Positions 5,056-11,161 of a stretch of 13,051 bases of DNA are shown in pieces (position 1 is the first letter of the stretch; each line of letters starts with the position of its first letter). The stretch is from assembly GCA_946612185.1 (NCBI GenBank), contig CAMOEP010000031.1:1-13051 (forward strand), written 5' to 3'. Position numbers and translations under genes: made by a program. The notes beneath the pieces are model-generated. The model worked only from the letters and a program-made list of their open reading frames with translations, was not told the DNA's origin and searched no databases. This stretch comes from an uncultured Ruminococcus sp. (lineage in GTDB: Bacteria; Bacillota; Clostridia; Oscillospirales; Ruminococcaceae).

Positions 5056-6045
5056 TCAAAAGTTTTTCCCACCAGAAGAAAGAAGCCGGTACTGGCGATG
5101 TACACGGGCAGCGGCGGCGTGGCGCAGGGAGGGAGGGGAGAGTATCTCAAGGGCTGCACCGTAGCTGAGGAGGCGGATAAGCATTTCGGCTTCGTCGGGG
5201 CGGTCGTACCATAGGCGGACGGTACAGCCGCTTCCGTCGTCGTCCAGTTCGGTTTGCTTTTCGTAGGAGGCGAACTCCATGAGAAATCGCTCCATTGCGT
5301 TGCGCTCGGCGGCTATGTGGACTTCCACAGGCTCGTCACATCGGCGGAAACTGCGGAGATTATCCAGAGGGACGGTGATATCCTCGGTAATACCGGTATT
5401 TTCAGCGGAAATTATCCTGCCGATGTTCAGTATACACCCCTCTTTCAGCCTGCCCTGCCTGCGCTGGACGGCGTATAGGCGGAATTTGTCGTCCTTATGG
5501 GAGTACTCTATCTTCACCGGCAGGAGTATCAGCCGCTTTACTGCACCTTTCCGGCTGCGGTAGGTCACTTCCACCATATTCTTTTCACGGGCGGCGGTGA
5601 GTATCGTCCTGAACACGCTCCTATAGCTTTCAGAATCGTACTTGTCGCCGTCTGAGTAGCGGTCGGGTATGTAGAAGTGTTCGCTCCTGAAAAGGCTCTG
5701 TACACCCTCCAGACGCTTTTCAAGGCGTGCTATGGTATCGTCGTCCATAAACAGCCTTATCTTAGGGTCTGCGAGGATAGCTTTCAGCCAGCGCTTTTGC
5801 AGGGCGGTGACTATCTTCGGGGGCGGATTCTTCGTTACTGCCTTGAATACGCCGCCCTCGCTGCGCAGAAGCCCCCAGTTTTCCCCGGAACGTGGGTCTA
5901 TCTTCGGGGGGAGGAAAAGCACCGAGTCACGGAAGCCATACTTCCTTATAAGCTCGTTCATTCGTGCCGGGGTGACGCTTCGCTCCTCCAGTATCCTGGC
6001 AACTATCCGGTAGTATGCGCCGTAGATCTCGCTGAATATATTCAT
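5056..6045 (-). CDS. WYL-domain regulator, second gene of a pair
   Basis: The 329-residue protein belongs to the WYL-domain regulators, transcription factors or ligand sensors whose C-terminal Sm-like domain binds nucleic acid or small ligands. The WYL-like core lies at about residues 155-215: MVEVTYRSRKGAVKRLILLP, then VKIEYSHKDDKFRLYAVQRR and LNIGRI. The literal W-Y-L triplet is replaced by FRLYA, so the motif is degenerate. The N-terminal 150 residues are less clear; no confident helix-turn-helix is seen, though residues 22-40 could be one. Its ATG overlaps the stop of the other WYL gene by 4 bp, with GGAGG further upstream, so the pair is translationally coupled. No target operon, CRISPR array or defence effector lies beside it. 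Confidence 0.85.
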   Translation of the reverse strand: MNIFSEIYGAYYRIVARILEERSVTPARMNELIRKYGFRDSVLFLPPKIDPRSGENWGLLRSEGGVFKAVTKNPPPKIVTALQKRWLKAILADPKIRLFMDDDTIARLEKRLEGVQSLFRSEHFYIPDRYSDGDKYDSESYRSVFRTILTAAREKNMVEVTYRSRKGAVKRLILLPVKIEYSHKDDKFRLYAVQRRQGRLKEGCILNIGRIISAENTGITEDITVPLDNLRSFRRCDEPVEVHIAAERNAMERFLMEFASYEKQTELDDDGSGCTVRLWYDRPDEAEMLIRLLSYGAALEILSPPSLRHAAAARVHRQYRLLSSGGKNF

Positions 6046-7280
6046 TCCTCACTGTCACCTCCATACATCTTCTCCATGCGCTTAATGTCACGGAGAAAGC
6101 GGTTTATAACTATCGGCTCGCCGCCCTCTATGGACTCTATCCTGCCGATGAAAGTCTTGACCCAGGGCATTGCTTCGTTGGGGTCGCCGCAGTCGATAGT
6201 CAGCAGATACCTGCCGCCGCCAAGTTCTTCCAGAGTGGAAAGGCGCATCTCCCGGCGTATCCTTTCGGGGATAAAAGTCTCGTCGGGGTCGGTGCGGATA
6301 ACCAGTTTAAGGGGCTTAACGTCTTTCGGACGGCTCATGGATACGCAGTAGCACCGGCTCAGACAGCTCTGATACTTCCGCTGTAGGGTATCGAAATTAC
6401 CGCATACCTCCTCCACTTTCACCGACTTTATGAATCCCAGGCGGACGGTGCATATGTTCTTGTATTTCGTATCACAGCAGGCGAGGTAGCGTCTGCCGGT
6501 GCGGACGGAGGATATTATCTGGAATGGGACAAGTCGGGCGGTATGAATAACGCTGCTGCCAGCGCCGAAGCTTTCGACGGTTATATACCGCTTTTCGTCG
6601 ATAGCCTGGAGGATATCCGGCAGGAGGATATCTTCAAGGGTGTGGACTATATAGTTATGCTTCATGCGGAAGATGTCGTTGCTAATATCCGCCGAGCGCA
6701 TAAGACTGTTGCCGACGATGCCGAAGTTTGCCTGTTCCGAGAAGAACCGCACAGCGTCGGGCAGTCCCTCAAAGACTTCCATGAAATCCGTGACCCTATC
6801 CGAAGAAAGCCTGTAGTAGACCGTTCTGCCGTCTTTTTCAGCGGTGATAAGTCCCTCACCGATATACTCTTTCAGTTTCAGGCGAATGGTCTGCACATCG
6901 AATATAGCGCCGAATCGCTGGTCGATAGCGTTGTATAGTTCTTTCAGGGAGAGCATATATTCATCAGCGAGAATGTCGAGTATAAAGAAATGAAGGCGGA
7001 TATCGTTGGCGGTAAAGCTTTTGGAGTAATAGGCGTTATACAGCGGATTTTCTGCGATATGACCGCTGTCAACGCATATACAGGTCTGTTTGCCACGTTC
7101 CGAGGTGGAATAGGAGATATAGTCGCCCAGCCAGCTTTCCACCCGGCGCTTTTCGTCGTCGTAGGTACGGCTGCTTTTCCGGCTGAAATCGCTGCGGACT
7201 TTATAGCCGTATATGAAGAAATCCCGGACATAGGAACGGGTCTTATCGAAATTTTTTATCAGCTCAGAGAAGCTGCTCAT
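6042..7280 (-). CDS. WYL-domain regulator, first gene of a pair, with winged-helix region
   Basis: The 412-residue protein has a predicted winged-helix region at about residues 90-158 (ANDIRLHFFILDILADEYML, LKELYNAIDQRFG, IRLKLKEYIGEGLI, GRTVYYRL). A WYL-type domain follows at about 222-292 (LQAIDEKRYITVESFG, ARLVPFQIISSVRTGRRYLA, VRLGFIKSVKVEE). A C-terminal extension with PLKLVIRTDPDETFIPERI and a ligand-domain-like tail comes after. The ATG at 7280 has GGAGG 6 nt upstream. It is the first gene of the operon. No clear promoter was found in the repeat-rich upstream DNA. Such proteins usually autoregulate or control nearby genes, but no candidate target is adjacent. Confidence 0.87.
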   Translation of the reverse strand: MSSFSELIKNFDKTRSYVRDFFIYGYKVRSDFSRKSSRTYDDEKRRVESWLGDYISYSTSERGKQTCICVDSGHIAENPLYNAYYSKSFTANDIRLHFFILDILADEYMLSLKELYNAIDQRFGAIFDVQTIRLKLKEYIGEGLITAEKDGRTVYYRLSSDRVTDFMEVFEGLPDAVRFFSEQANFGIVGNSLMRSADISNDIFRMKHNYIVHTLEDILLPDILQAIDEKRYITVESFGAGSSVIHTARLVPFQIISSVRTGRRYLACCDTKYKNICTVRLGFIKSVKVEEVCGNFDTLQRKYQSCLSRCYCVSMSRPKDVKPLKLVIRTDPDETFIPERIRREMRLSTLEELGGGRYLLTIDCGDPNEAMPWVKTFIGRIESIEGGEPIVINRFLRDIKRMEKMYGGDSEE

Positions 7281-7295
7281 AGTAATCCTCCTCGT

Positions 7296-7335
7296 TTTTT
7301 AATGCGTAATTATCGGGTCGCCTTGCGGCGCTATT
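7296..7335. repeat. Short repeat (TAATGCGTAAT + CGCCTTGCGGCG hairpin) in the WYL leader
   Basis: TAATGCGTAATTA followed by GTCGCCTTGCGGCG repeats the core of the 959-1130 element (TAATGCGTAATTAAGGTATCG and CGCCTTGCGGCG). Only one heptamer pair is present and no inverted partner is seen, so this looks like a solo end. It lies just upstream of the WYL ribosome binding site and would be part of the mRNA leader if the promoter is further out. Confidence 0.55.
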
Positions 7336-7448
7336 TTTTAATACATTTGGGACGGAAAGTTTTTTCAGTTTCTTTTCTTTAGGGATTGTTCCATAGAAAA
7401 AACAGAGTTTTTCTTAGATTAACACCTATAAATCCCGGAAATATACCC

Positions 7449-7575
7449 AAATAGAACTCAGTACCATTGCAAACCAAGCCCAGCGACGACAAAATGTAAT
7501 GTTCTGTCAAAGTAAGCGAGTAAGCGAGCGGCATCGTGAGAAGCGGTCAAGCTGGCTCAGCTTGGTACAGAGTTC
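7449..7575 (+). repeat. Intergenic hairpin repeat, copy 1, with terminal inverted repeats
   Basis: This is a copy of a dispersed repeat of about 120 bp. GAACTCAGTACCA (7454-7466) and TGGTACAGAGTTC (7563-7575) form 13-bp terminal inverted repeats with 12 of 13 matching. The core has GCGACGACAAAATGT, an AAGTAAGCGAG stretch, and CGTGAGAAGCGGTCAAGCTGGCTCAGCTTG with a perfect 7-bp hairpin CAAGCTG-GCT-CAGCTTG. There is no coding potential of its own. Short ORFs through it are chance. Confidence 0.75.
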
Positions 7576-7616
7576 TCCGGTAGAATTGTAAAGCGGCAAA
7601 TTCACAAAAATACTTG

Positions 7617-7735
7617 AATAGAACTTAGTACCAGTACAAACACGGTTGAGCGACGGCAAAAGCCCCGTTTCTAAAAAAGTAAGCGAGCGTAAGCAAGCGA
7701 CAACGTGGGGGTGGTCAAGCTGACTCCAGCTTGCG
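7617..7735 (+). repeat. Intergenic hairpin repeat, copy 2, ending at the birA promoter
   Basis: This copy is in direct orientation 40 bp after copy 1. It starts AATAGAACTTAGTACCAGTAC and runs through GGTTGAGCGACGGCAAAA, AAAAAAGTAAGCGAGCG and CAAGCTG-ACTC-CAGCTTG. The right terminal repeat seen in copy 1 is missing. Instead the sequence passes within 3 bp into TTGACA. Confidence 0.75.
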
Positions 7736-7749
7736 AATTGACAAGTATA

Positions 7750-7779
7750 TTGACAAGGGCTGAGGGGATATGGTATAAT
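7750..7779 (+). promoter_or_regulatory. Strong sigma-A promoter of birA
   Basis: TTGACA (7750-7755) and TATAAT (7774-7779) are both perfect, with an 18-bp spacer and TGG before the -10. A second TTGACA lies at 7738-7743, 12 bp upstream, too far to use the same -10 but possibly a remnant or a protein-binding site. The predicted start near 7786 gives a leader of about 74 nt. Confidence 0.85.
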
Positions 7780-7859
7780 ACTATAAAAACCTGTATCCAC
7801 AGTTTGCACCGCCATTTTCCATTATTTCTGTGCGGACAGGTCAATTAAGGAGTTTTTTT

Positions 7860-8855
7860 ATGCAGGTAAAATCTGAACTGCTCAAAGCACTTATCCAGTC
7901 CGGAGATAACTACCTCTCCGGCACTCTCCTGGCGGAAAAGCTTAACGTTAGCAGAAATGCGGTCTGGAAAGCTGTTCGTTCCCTCGAAGCCGACGGCTAT
8001 AGCATCGACTCCGTGACCGCTAAGGGATACAGGCTCTCGAAAAACAATAACCACCTGTCTAAGGAAGTCATTTCAGCCAACCTTTCTACTCGCTATATCG
8101 GCAGAGAGATCCTCATTCTCGATGAGGTAGACTCAACTAACCTTAAAGCAAAAGCTCTTTCCTCACAGGGCGCTTGTCACGGCTTGACCGTCATCGCTGA
8201 CCACCAGACCCAGGGGCGTGGCAGACTCGGCAGAAGCTTCGTTTCGCCATCTGAAAAAGGACTGTATATGAGTATTCTCCTGCGCCCGGATTTCCGGCTT
8301 GAGGACGTGGGTATGATAACTTCCCGTGCCGCCTGCGCCGTTGCGGAAGCTGTCGAACTCCTCTGCGGTCAGGACGTTCACATAAAATGGGTCAACGATA
8401 TCTATATGAACGGCAGGAAGATCTGCGGTATCCTCACAGAAGCCTCCTTCGATATGGAAATGAAGTCGCTGGATATGGTGGTCGTCGGAATCGGTATAAA
8501 CGTCCGCAGCACCGGCGATAGCTTCGACGATGAACTGAAAAAGCGTGCCACATCTATCGAGGACGAGACTGGATTGAAACTCGACAGGAATATGCTCTGC
8601 GCCCAGATACTCAACTGCATGGAAAAGTACCTGAATAATATCGAGGGCAGGGCTTTTCTCAATGACTACCGCCGCCGTGAACTTCTCACCGGGCACATGA
8701 TAACGGCTAAAGTAGGCGGAAAACAGATAGTCGGCAAGGCTATGGGAATCGACCAGAACGCTAACCTTATTGTAAAGCTGAATACCGGCGAACTCACTTA
8801 CCTGAGTTCAGGTGAAGCAAATCTCTGCCGTCTTGCGGACAGCTTCAAAAAATAA
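7860..8855 (+). CDS. birA: Bifunctional biotin--[acetyl-CoA-carboxylase] ligase / biotin operon repressor
   Basis: The 331-residue BirA attaches biotin to carboxylase carrier domains through biotinyl-5'-AMP and can repress biotin genes. The N-terminal helix-turn-helix with wing covers about residues 16-60 (YLSGTLLAEKLNVSRNAVWK, GYSIDSVTAKGYRLS). The ligase domain has DEVDSTN (88-94), the biotin/adenylate loop QGRGRLGRSF (118-127), GLYMSILLRP, KWVNDI (176-181), the GRKICGILTE segment and VGIGINV. The C-terminal SH3-like domain is at about 275-325. I start at the ATG at 7860 because AAGGAG lies 7 nt upstream. An in-frame GTG at 7830 lacks a ribosome binding site and adds non-homologous residues. 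A perfect promoter precedes it and a terminator follows. No biotin synthesis genes are adjacent. Confidence 0.96.
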   Translation: MQVKSELLKALIQSGDNYLSGTLLAEKLNVSRNAVWKAVRSLEADGYSIDSVTAKGYRLSKNNNHLSKEVISANLSTRYIGREILILDEVDSTNLKAKALSSQGACHGLTVIADHQTQGRGRLGRSFVSPSEKGLYMSILLRPDFRLEDVGMITSRAACAVAEAVELLCGQDVHIKWVNDIYMNGRKICGILTEASFDMEMKSLDMVVVGIGINVRSTGDSFDDELKKRATSIEDETGLKLDRNMLCAQILNCMEKYLNNIEGRAFLNDYRRRELLTGHMITAKVGGKQIVGKAMGIDQNANLIVKLNTGELTYLSSGEANLCRLADSFKK

Positions 8856-8860
8856 AACTC

Positions 8861-8910
8861 CCCTCTGATAGATGTACTTTCAGTATACGTCGATCAGAGG
8901 GAAATTTTTT
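8861..8910 (+). terminator. Bidirectional terminator after birA
   Basis: CCCTCTGAT (8861-8869) pairs with ATCAGAGGG (8893-8901) around a 23-nt loop, followed by AAATTTTTT. On the minus strand the same stem is followed by a T-rich stretch at the birA stop, so it may also stop leftward transcription from the TerB-like gene. Confidence 0.85.
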
Positions 8911-9007
8911 CACGTTCATTTCAGAGGGAGAGGAAGGGAAAATATATCATTATGTGTGTCCTTATTGGCAGAGGGAAAAACTGCCATATATAGCAGGAAT
9001 ATGGGAA

Positions 9008-9469
9008 TCAGAAAAGCTGTTTCAGGTGTTTGGCGGATTCGATTTCCTGGGGGAGAAGCTGCCCGTCACTGGCGATGAGGATCTCGCAGGCGGATAGCCA
9101 GAGGTCACGGTAGGAGTCAGCAAGTGGGGTATTTATTCGCTTTAGCTGGGCAAAATCTTCACGCAGACGAGTCTCAAATTCCTCGCCGGAAAGGATATCC
9201 TCGCTGTCGTCGTACATCCTGTCAAGTTCCTGGACAGTATTCTCAGTGCCAAAGCAGGCATTGAAAAACTCAGCCTCACGACGGCTGATATTCCCGTCCG
9301 AGCCGATGATCCTGAGCATACAGCTCATAAGATTCTGGACATAGTAGTCATCCATATCCCCGTTATTATCGCTGTCCCAGCCGCCTGCCTCCTGATTTTC
9401 ACGGCAGCCGTCGGTAAATTCTTCAAGATCCTGGCGGAAATTTTCTGTAAGGTCGGTTAACTTGCTCAT
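9008..9469 (-). CDS. TerB-like (tellurite-resistance/DUF533-type fold) small acidic protein
   Basis: The 153-residue soluble acidic protein carries two copies of the TerB-type motif: IGSDGNISRREAEFF at about residues 56-69 and IASDGQLLPQEIESA at 132-146. The DG-x-[IL]-xxxE pattern typifies the two halves of the TerB/TerB-like helical fold. TerB-type domains are linked to stress responses and membrane or metal-associated complexes. No other ter gene is present, so tellurite resistance should not be assumed. An Asp-rich stretch, DSDNNGDMDD (32-41), resembles the first half of an EF-hand loop. I start at ATG 9467-9469 (MSKLTDL), with GGAG 6 nt upstream; an upstream ATG 8 codons earlier has no ribosome binding site. 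It stands alone between birA and a small-RNA-like unit. Confidence 0.72.
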   Translation of the reverse strand: MSKLTDLTENFRQDLEEFTDGCRENQEAGGWDSDNNGDMDDYYVQNLMSCMLRIIGSDGNISRREAEFFNACFGTENTVQELDRMYDDSEDILSGEEFETRLREDFAQLKRINTPLADSYRDLWLSACEILIASDGQLLPQEIESAKHLKQLF

Positions 9470-9538
9470 GGTTCGCTCCTTAGTGTATACCAATTGTATA
9501 AAATGATAATAATAATGCTATTCGGATATACAAAACTA

Positions 9539-9568
9539 TATATACTAATAAAAATTATATATTTGCAA
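9539..9568 (-). promoter_or_regulatory. Possible promoter of the TerB-like gene, sharing its -35 with the opposite promoter
   Basis: On the minus strand TTGCAA (9563-9568, self-complementary) is followed after 18 bp by TATATA (9539-9544). The same TTGCAA is the -35 of the plus-strand promoter. The -10 is weak. The leader would be about 60 nt and includes TATAC-CAATT-GTATA (9486-9500), an operator-like inverted repeat. Confidence 0.35.
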
Positions 9569-9591
9569 ATCAGGGTATTGCGTGATATAAT
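9563..9591 (+). promoter_or_regulatory. Sigma-A promoter of a candidate small RNA
   Basis: TTGCAA (9563-9568) and TATAAT (9586-9591) are separated by 17 bp, with TGA before the -10. No plus-strand coding gene lies downstream. Transcription would run into the terminator at 9691-9729. Confidence 0.65.
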
Positions 9592-9597
9592 ATATTC

Positions 9598-9728
9598 AGA
9601 CGGTGAGGGAAATCCAAAAACGGTAAGCCTCATGTCAGATTTTATTTTTTAATTTCGCAATTCTCTAATTTCATCCTTTATAAAAAAGAGTGAGAAACTT
9701 TCCCCCAAGAGTTTCTCATTCTTTTTTT
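9598..9728 (+). ncRNA. Candidate small RNA between the TerB-like and LysR genes
   Basis: The unit of about 130 nt runs from a good promoter to a good terminator, with no plausible ORF. The predicted start falls at a 5' stem in which GAC and TGAGG (9599-9608) pair with CCTCA and GTC (9628-9636). The middle is AU- and pyrimidine-rich. The terminator loop exposes TTCCCCCAAG. The overall plan resembles the candidate at 4874-4990. Its 3' end abuts the stop codon of the convergent LysR gene. It matches no named family that I recognise. Confidence 0.45.
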
Positions 9729-9729
9729 T
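9691..9729. terminator. Bidirectional terminator between candidate small RNA and LysR gene
   Basis: TGAGAAACT (9691-9699) pairs perfectly with AGTTTCTCA (9710-9718). On the plus strand TTCTTTTTTTT follows. On the minus strand CTCTTTTTTAT follows. It therefore ends the plus-strand unit and, 9 bp after its stop codon, the LysR gene. Confidence 0.9.
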
Positions 9730-10654
9730 ACTCAAAAACTTTTGCAGTAAACACTGTTATGTAGTCCATGCAGTCTTTGATCAGCTTATTATTCTCGCTG
9801 TTTTTCTTGCAGATCATCATATCCCTCATCTTTATCTTGGCAAATGAGCAGTCTCTTATAACAGCGGCATCACCGGCTATTGCCTGCTTAGGCACGGGCG
9901 ATATCCACATATAAGCGCCTTTGATAGTGTTCAGCAGACTCATCTTACTACCCCTGTCGTAGACGTACACCAGCTTCCGGTTGGTATCTGTATCGTAGTC
10001 CGGGTTGATGCAATTTCTGCCGAATGTGTTAAGTTCATCGTCACCGTGGACGATCTCAACGTAGTTTCTGAGTTCCTCAAAGGGGACATCAGTATACTTA
10101 GCCAGCGGATGGTCTGCCCTCATGAGCAGCTTCATGCTGAACTCATTGAGAGTGCGGCATATCAGCTTTCTGCTTTCAAGCTGACTTGCGAATACAGCAG
10201 CCTGAGTAGCAGGTATTCTCATGATACCGATATCAGCCTTACCGCTGCTTGTTTCCTCAACGACACGATGAGGGTGAGTTTCCAGCAGGTGAACGCTGAG
10301 TCTTTCCTTGTCGCTGATCGTGTTTATCCAAAGACCGATAGCTGCTGCCAGGTAAGGCGAACGGGGAGCGGCGATCTTTATCATAACGCCGTCGTTATCC
10401 TTCTTAGCGTAGTCGGTCTCCAGGTTGTGCATACTCTCGACGATCTCTTTGGAACGGACGAGGAATTCCTCGCCTTCAGGAGTAAGCACCATACCGTTAG
10501 GGGTACGCCAGAAAATCTGCATACCGATCTCGGATTCAAGCTCTTTCAGGGCGATACTGATATTAGGCTGAGCCTGATAAAGTTTCTTGGCAGCAGCCGT
10601 GATACTGCCCTCCTGAGCAATTGTTATAACGTATTCTAATTGCTGTAGCTTCAT
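9728..10654 (-). CDS. LysR-family transcriptional regulator
   Basis: The 308-residue protein has the standard LysR layout. An N-terminal winged helix-turn-helix at residues 1-62 (MKLQQLEYVITIAQEGSITA, AAKKLYQAQPNISIALKELE, LTPEGEEFL) is followed by a linker helix to about residue 85. A periplasmic-binding-like effector domain covers about 92-300 (IKIAAPRSPYLAAAIGLWIN, GKADIGIMRIPA, MRADHPLAKYTDVPFEELRN). Such proteins bind as tetramers and respond to a small co-inducer, which cannot be told here. The ATG has AAGGAG 5 nt upstream. No divergent target gene is adjacent: the upstream side holds repeats. Its product may therefore act elsewhere. Confidence 0.94.
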   Translation of the reverse strand: MKLQQLEYVITIAQEGSITAAAKKLYQAQPNISIALKELESEIGMQIFWRTPNGMVLTPEGEEFLVRSKEIVESMHNLETDYAKKDNDGVMIKIAAPRSPYLAAAIGLWINTISDKERLSVHLLETHPHRVVEETSSGKADIGIMRIPATQAAVFASQLESRKLICRTLNEFSMKLLMRADHPLAKYTDVPFEELRNYVEIVHGDDELNTFGRNCINPDYDTDTNRKLVYVYDRGSKMSLLNTIKGAYMWISPVPKQAIAGDAAVIRDCSFAKIKMRDMMICKKNSENNKLIKDCMDYITVFTAKVFE

Positions 10655-10708
10655 ATGTTCTCCTTCAATAAACGTTTTCCAATTCCCTAATACCTGCTAT
10701 ATGAAATT

Positions 10709-10737
10709 ATTATATCACAATATCTATTTTATAACAA
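10709..10737 (-). promoter_or_regulatory. Sigma-A promoter of the LysR gene
   Basis: On the minus strand TTGTTA (10732-10737) is followed after 17 bp by TATAAT (10709-10714), with TGA before the -10. The leader is about 50 nt. Confidence 0.7.
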
Positions 10738-10829
10738 GGGTTTTTTTGTAAAAAATTGTGAACTTTTATCATTTTTGTTTAAATATCCAATTATCAACTG
10801 ATATTTCGTCTATCAGTTATTTATTTTTC

Positions 10830-10942
10830 CGAGCTGAGCCAGCTCGACCGCCCTCACGGTGTCGCTCGCCTTTGGCTCGCTTACTTTTTAGAACATCACA
10901 TTTTGCCGTCGCTCAACCAAATTTGTACTGGTACTATGTTTC
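10830..10942 (-). repeat. Intergenic hairpin repeat, copy 3
   Basis: This is an inverted copy of the family at 7449 and 7617. On the minus strand it reads GAAACATAGTACCAGTAC, then GGTTGAGCGACGGCAAAA and TAAAAAGTAAGCGAGC, and ends in the hairpin CGAGCTG-GCT-CAGCTCG. Here the A-T pair of the other copies (CAAGCTG/CAGCTTG) is replaced by G-C on both arms, a compensatory change. Confidence 0.75.
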
Positions 10943-10981
10943 CAGGCATAACCGTAAAAACAAAAGTTTACCGAAATTCTT

Positions 10982-11161
10982 AAATAGAACGCAGTACCAA
11001 GGAAAACACGGTTGAGCGACGTACAAAGTACCGTTTCTACCAAGGTAAGCGAGCTTGCGAGCGTCAACGTGAGAAGCGCCGCCGCTCGCTAAGCGGCTGT
11101 GGTCAAGCTGACGCAGCTTGCGAGCGCCAACGTGAGAAGCGCCGCCGCTCGCTAAGCGGCT
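10982..11161 (+). repeat. Intergenic hairpin repeat, copy 4, with a 45-bp tandem duplication
   Basis: The head AAATAGAACGCAGTACCA (10982-10999) faces away from copy 3. The core has CGGTTGAGCGACG and GGTAAGCGAGC. The tail CAAGCTG-ACG-CAGCTTG hairpin lies between two 45-bp units (11054-11098 and 11117-11161) that differ at one base and are 63 bp apart. Each unit ends in GCCGCT-CGCTA-AGCGGC, a perfect 6-bp hairpin. The last unit overlaps the TAA stop codon of the M20 peptidase gene by 1 bp. Confidence 0.75.

Noticed and set aside
5056..7280. WYL genes as part of a Cas13d (type VI-D) locus
   Set aside because: There is no HEPN effector and no CRISPR array within the window on either strand.
7449..7735. 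Possible CRISPR array in the repeated DNA upstream of birA
   Set aside because: Units are about 120 bp, only two in tandem, with no regular unique spacers of constant length and no cas genes. They are better explained as MITE-like repeats.
7830..7859. Upstream GTG start for birA giving ten extra residues
   Set aside because: It has no ribosome binding site, while the ATG at 7860 has AAGGAG at ideal spacing and gives the normal BirA N-terminus.
8163..8696. Open frame of 177 codons on the minus strand opposite birA
   Set aside because: It is antisense to a conserved ligase gene, with no start signal or family resemblance.
10046..10639. Open frame of 197 codons on the plus strand opposite the LysR gene
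   Set aside because: It has no recognisable domain, no ribosome binding site, and lies wholly antisense to a clear LysR gene. It reflects that gene's codon use.
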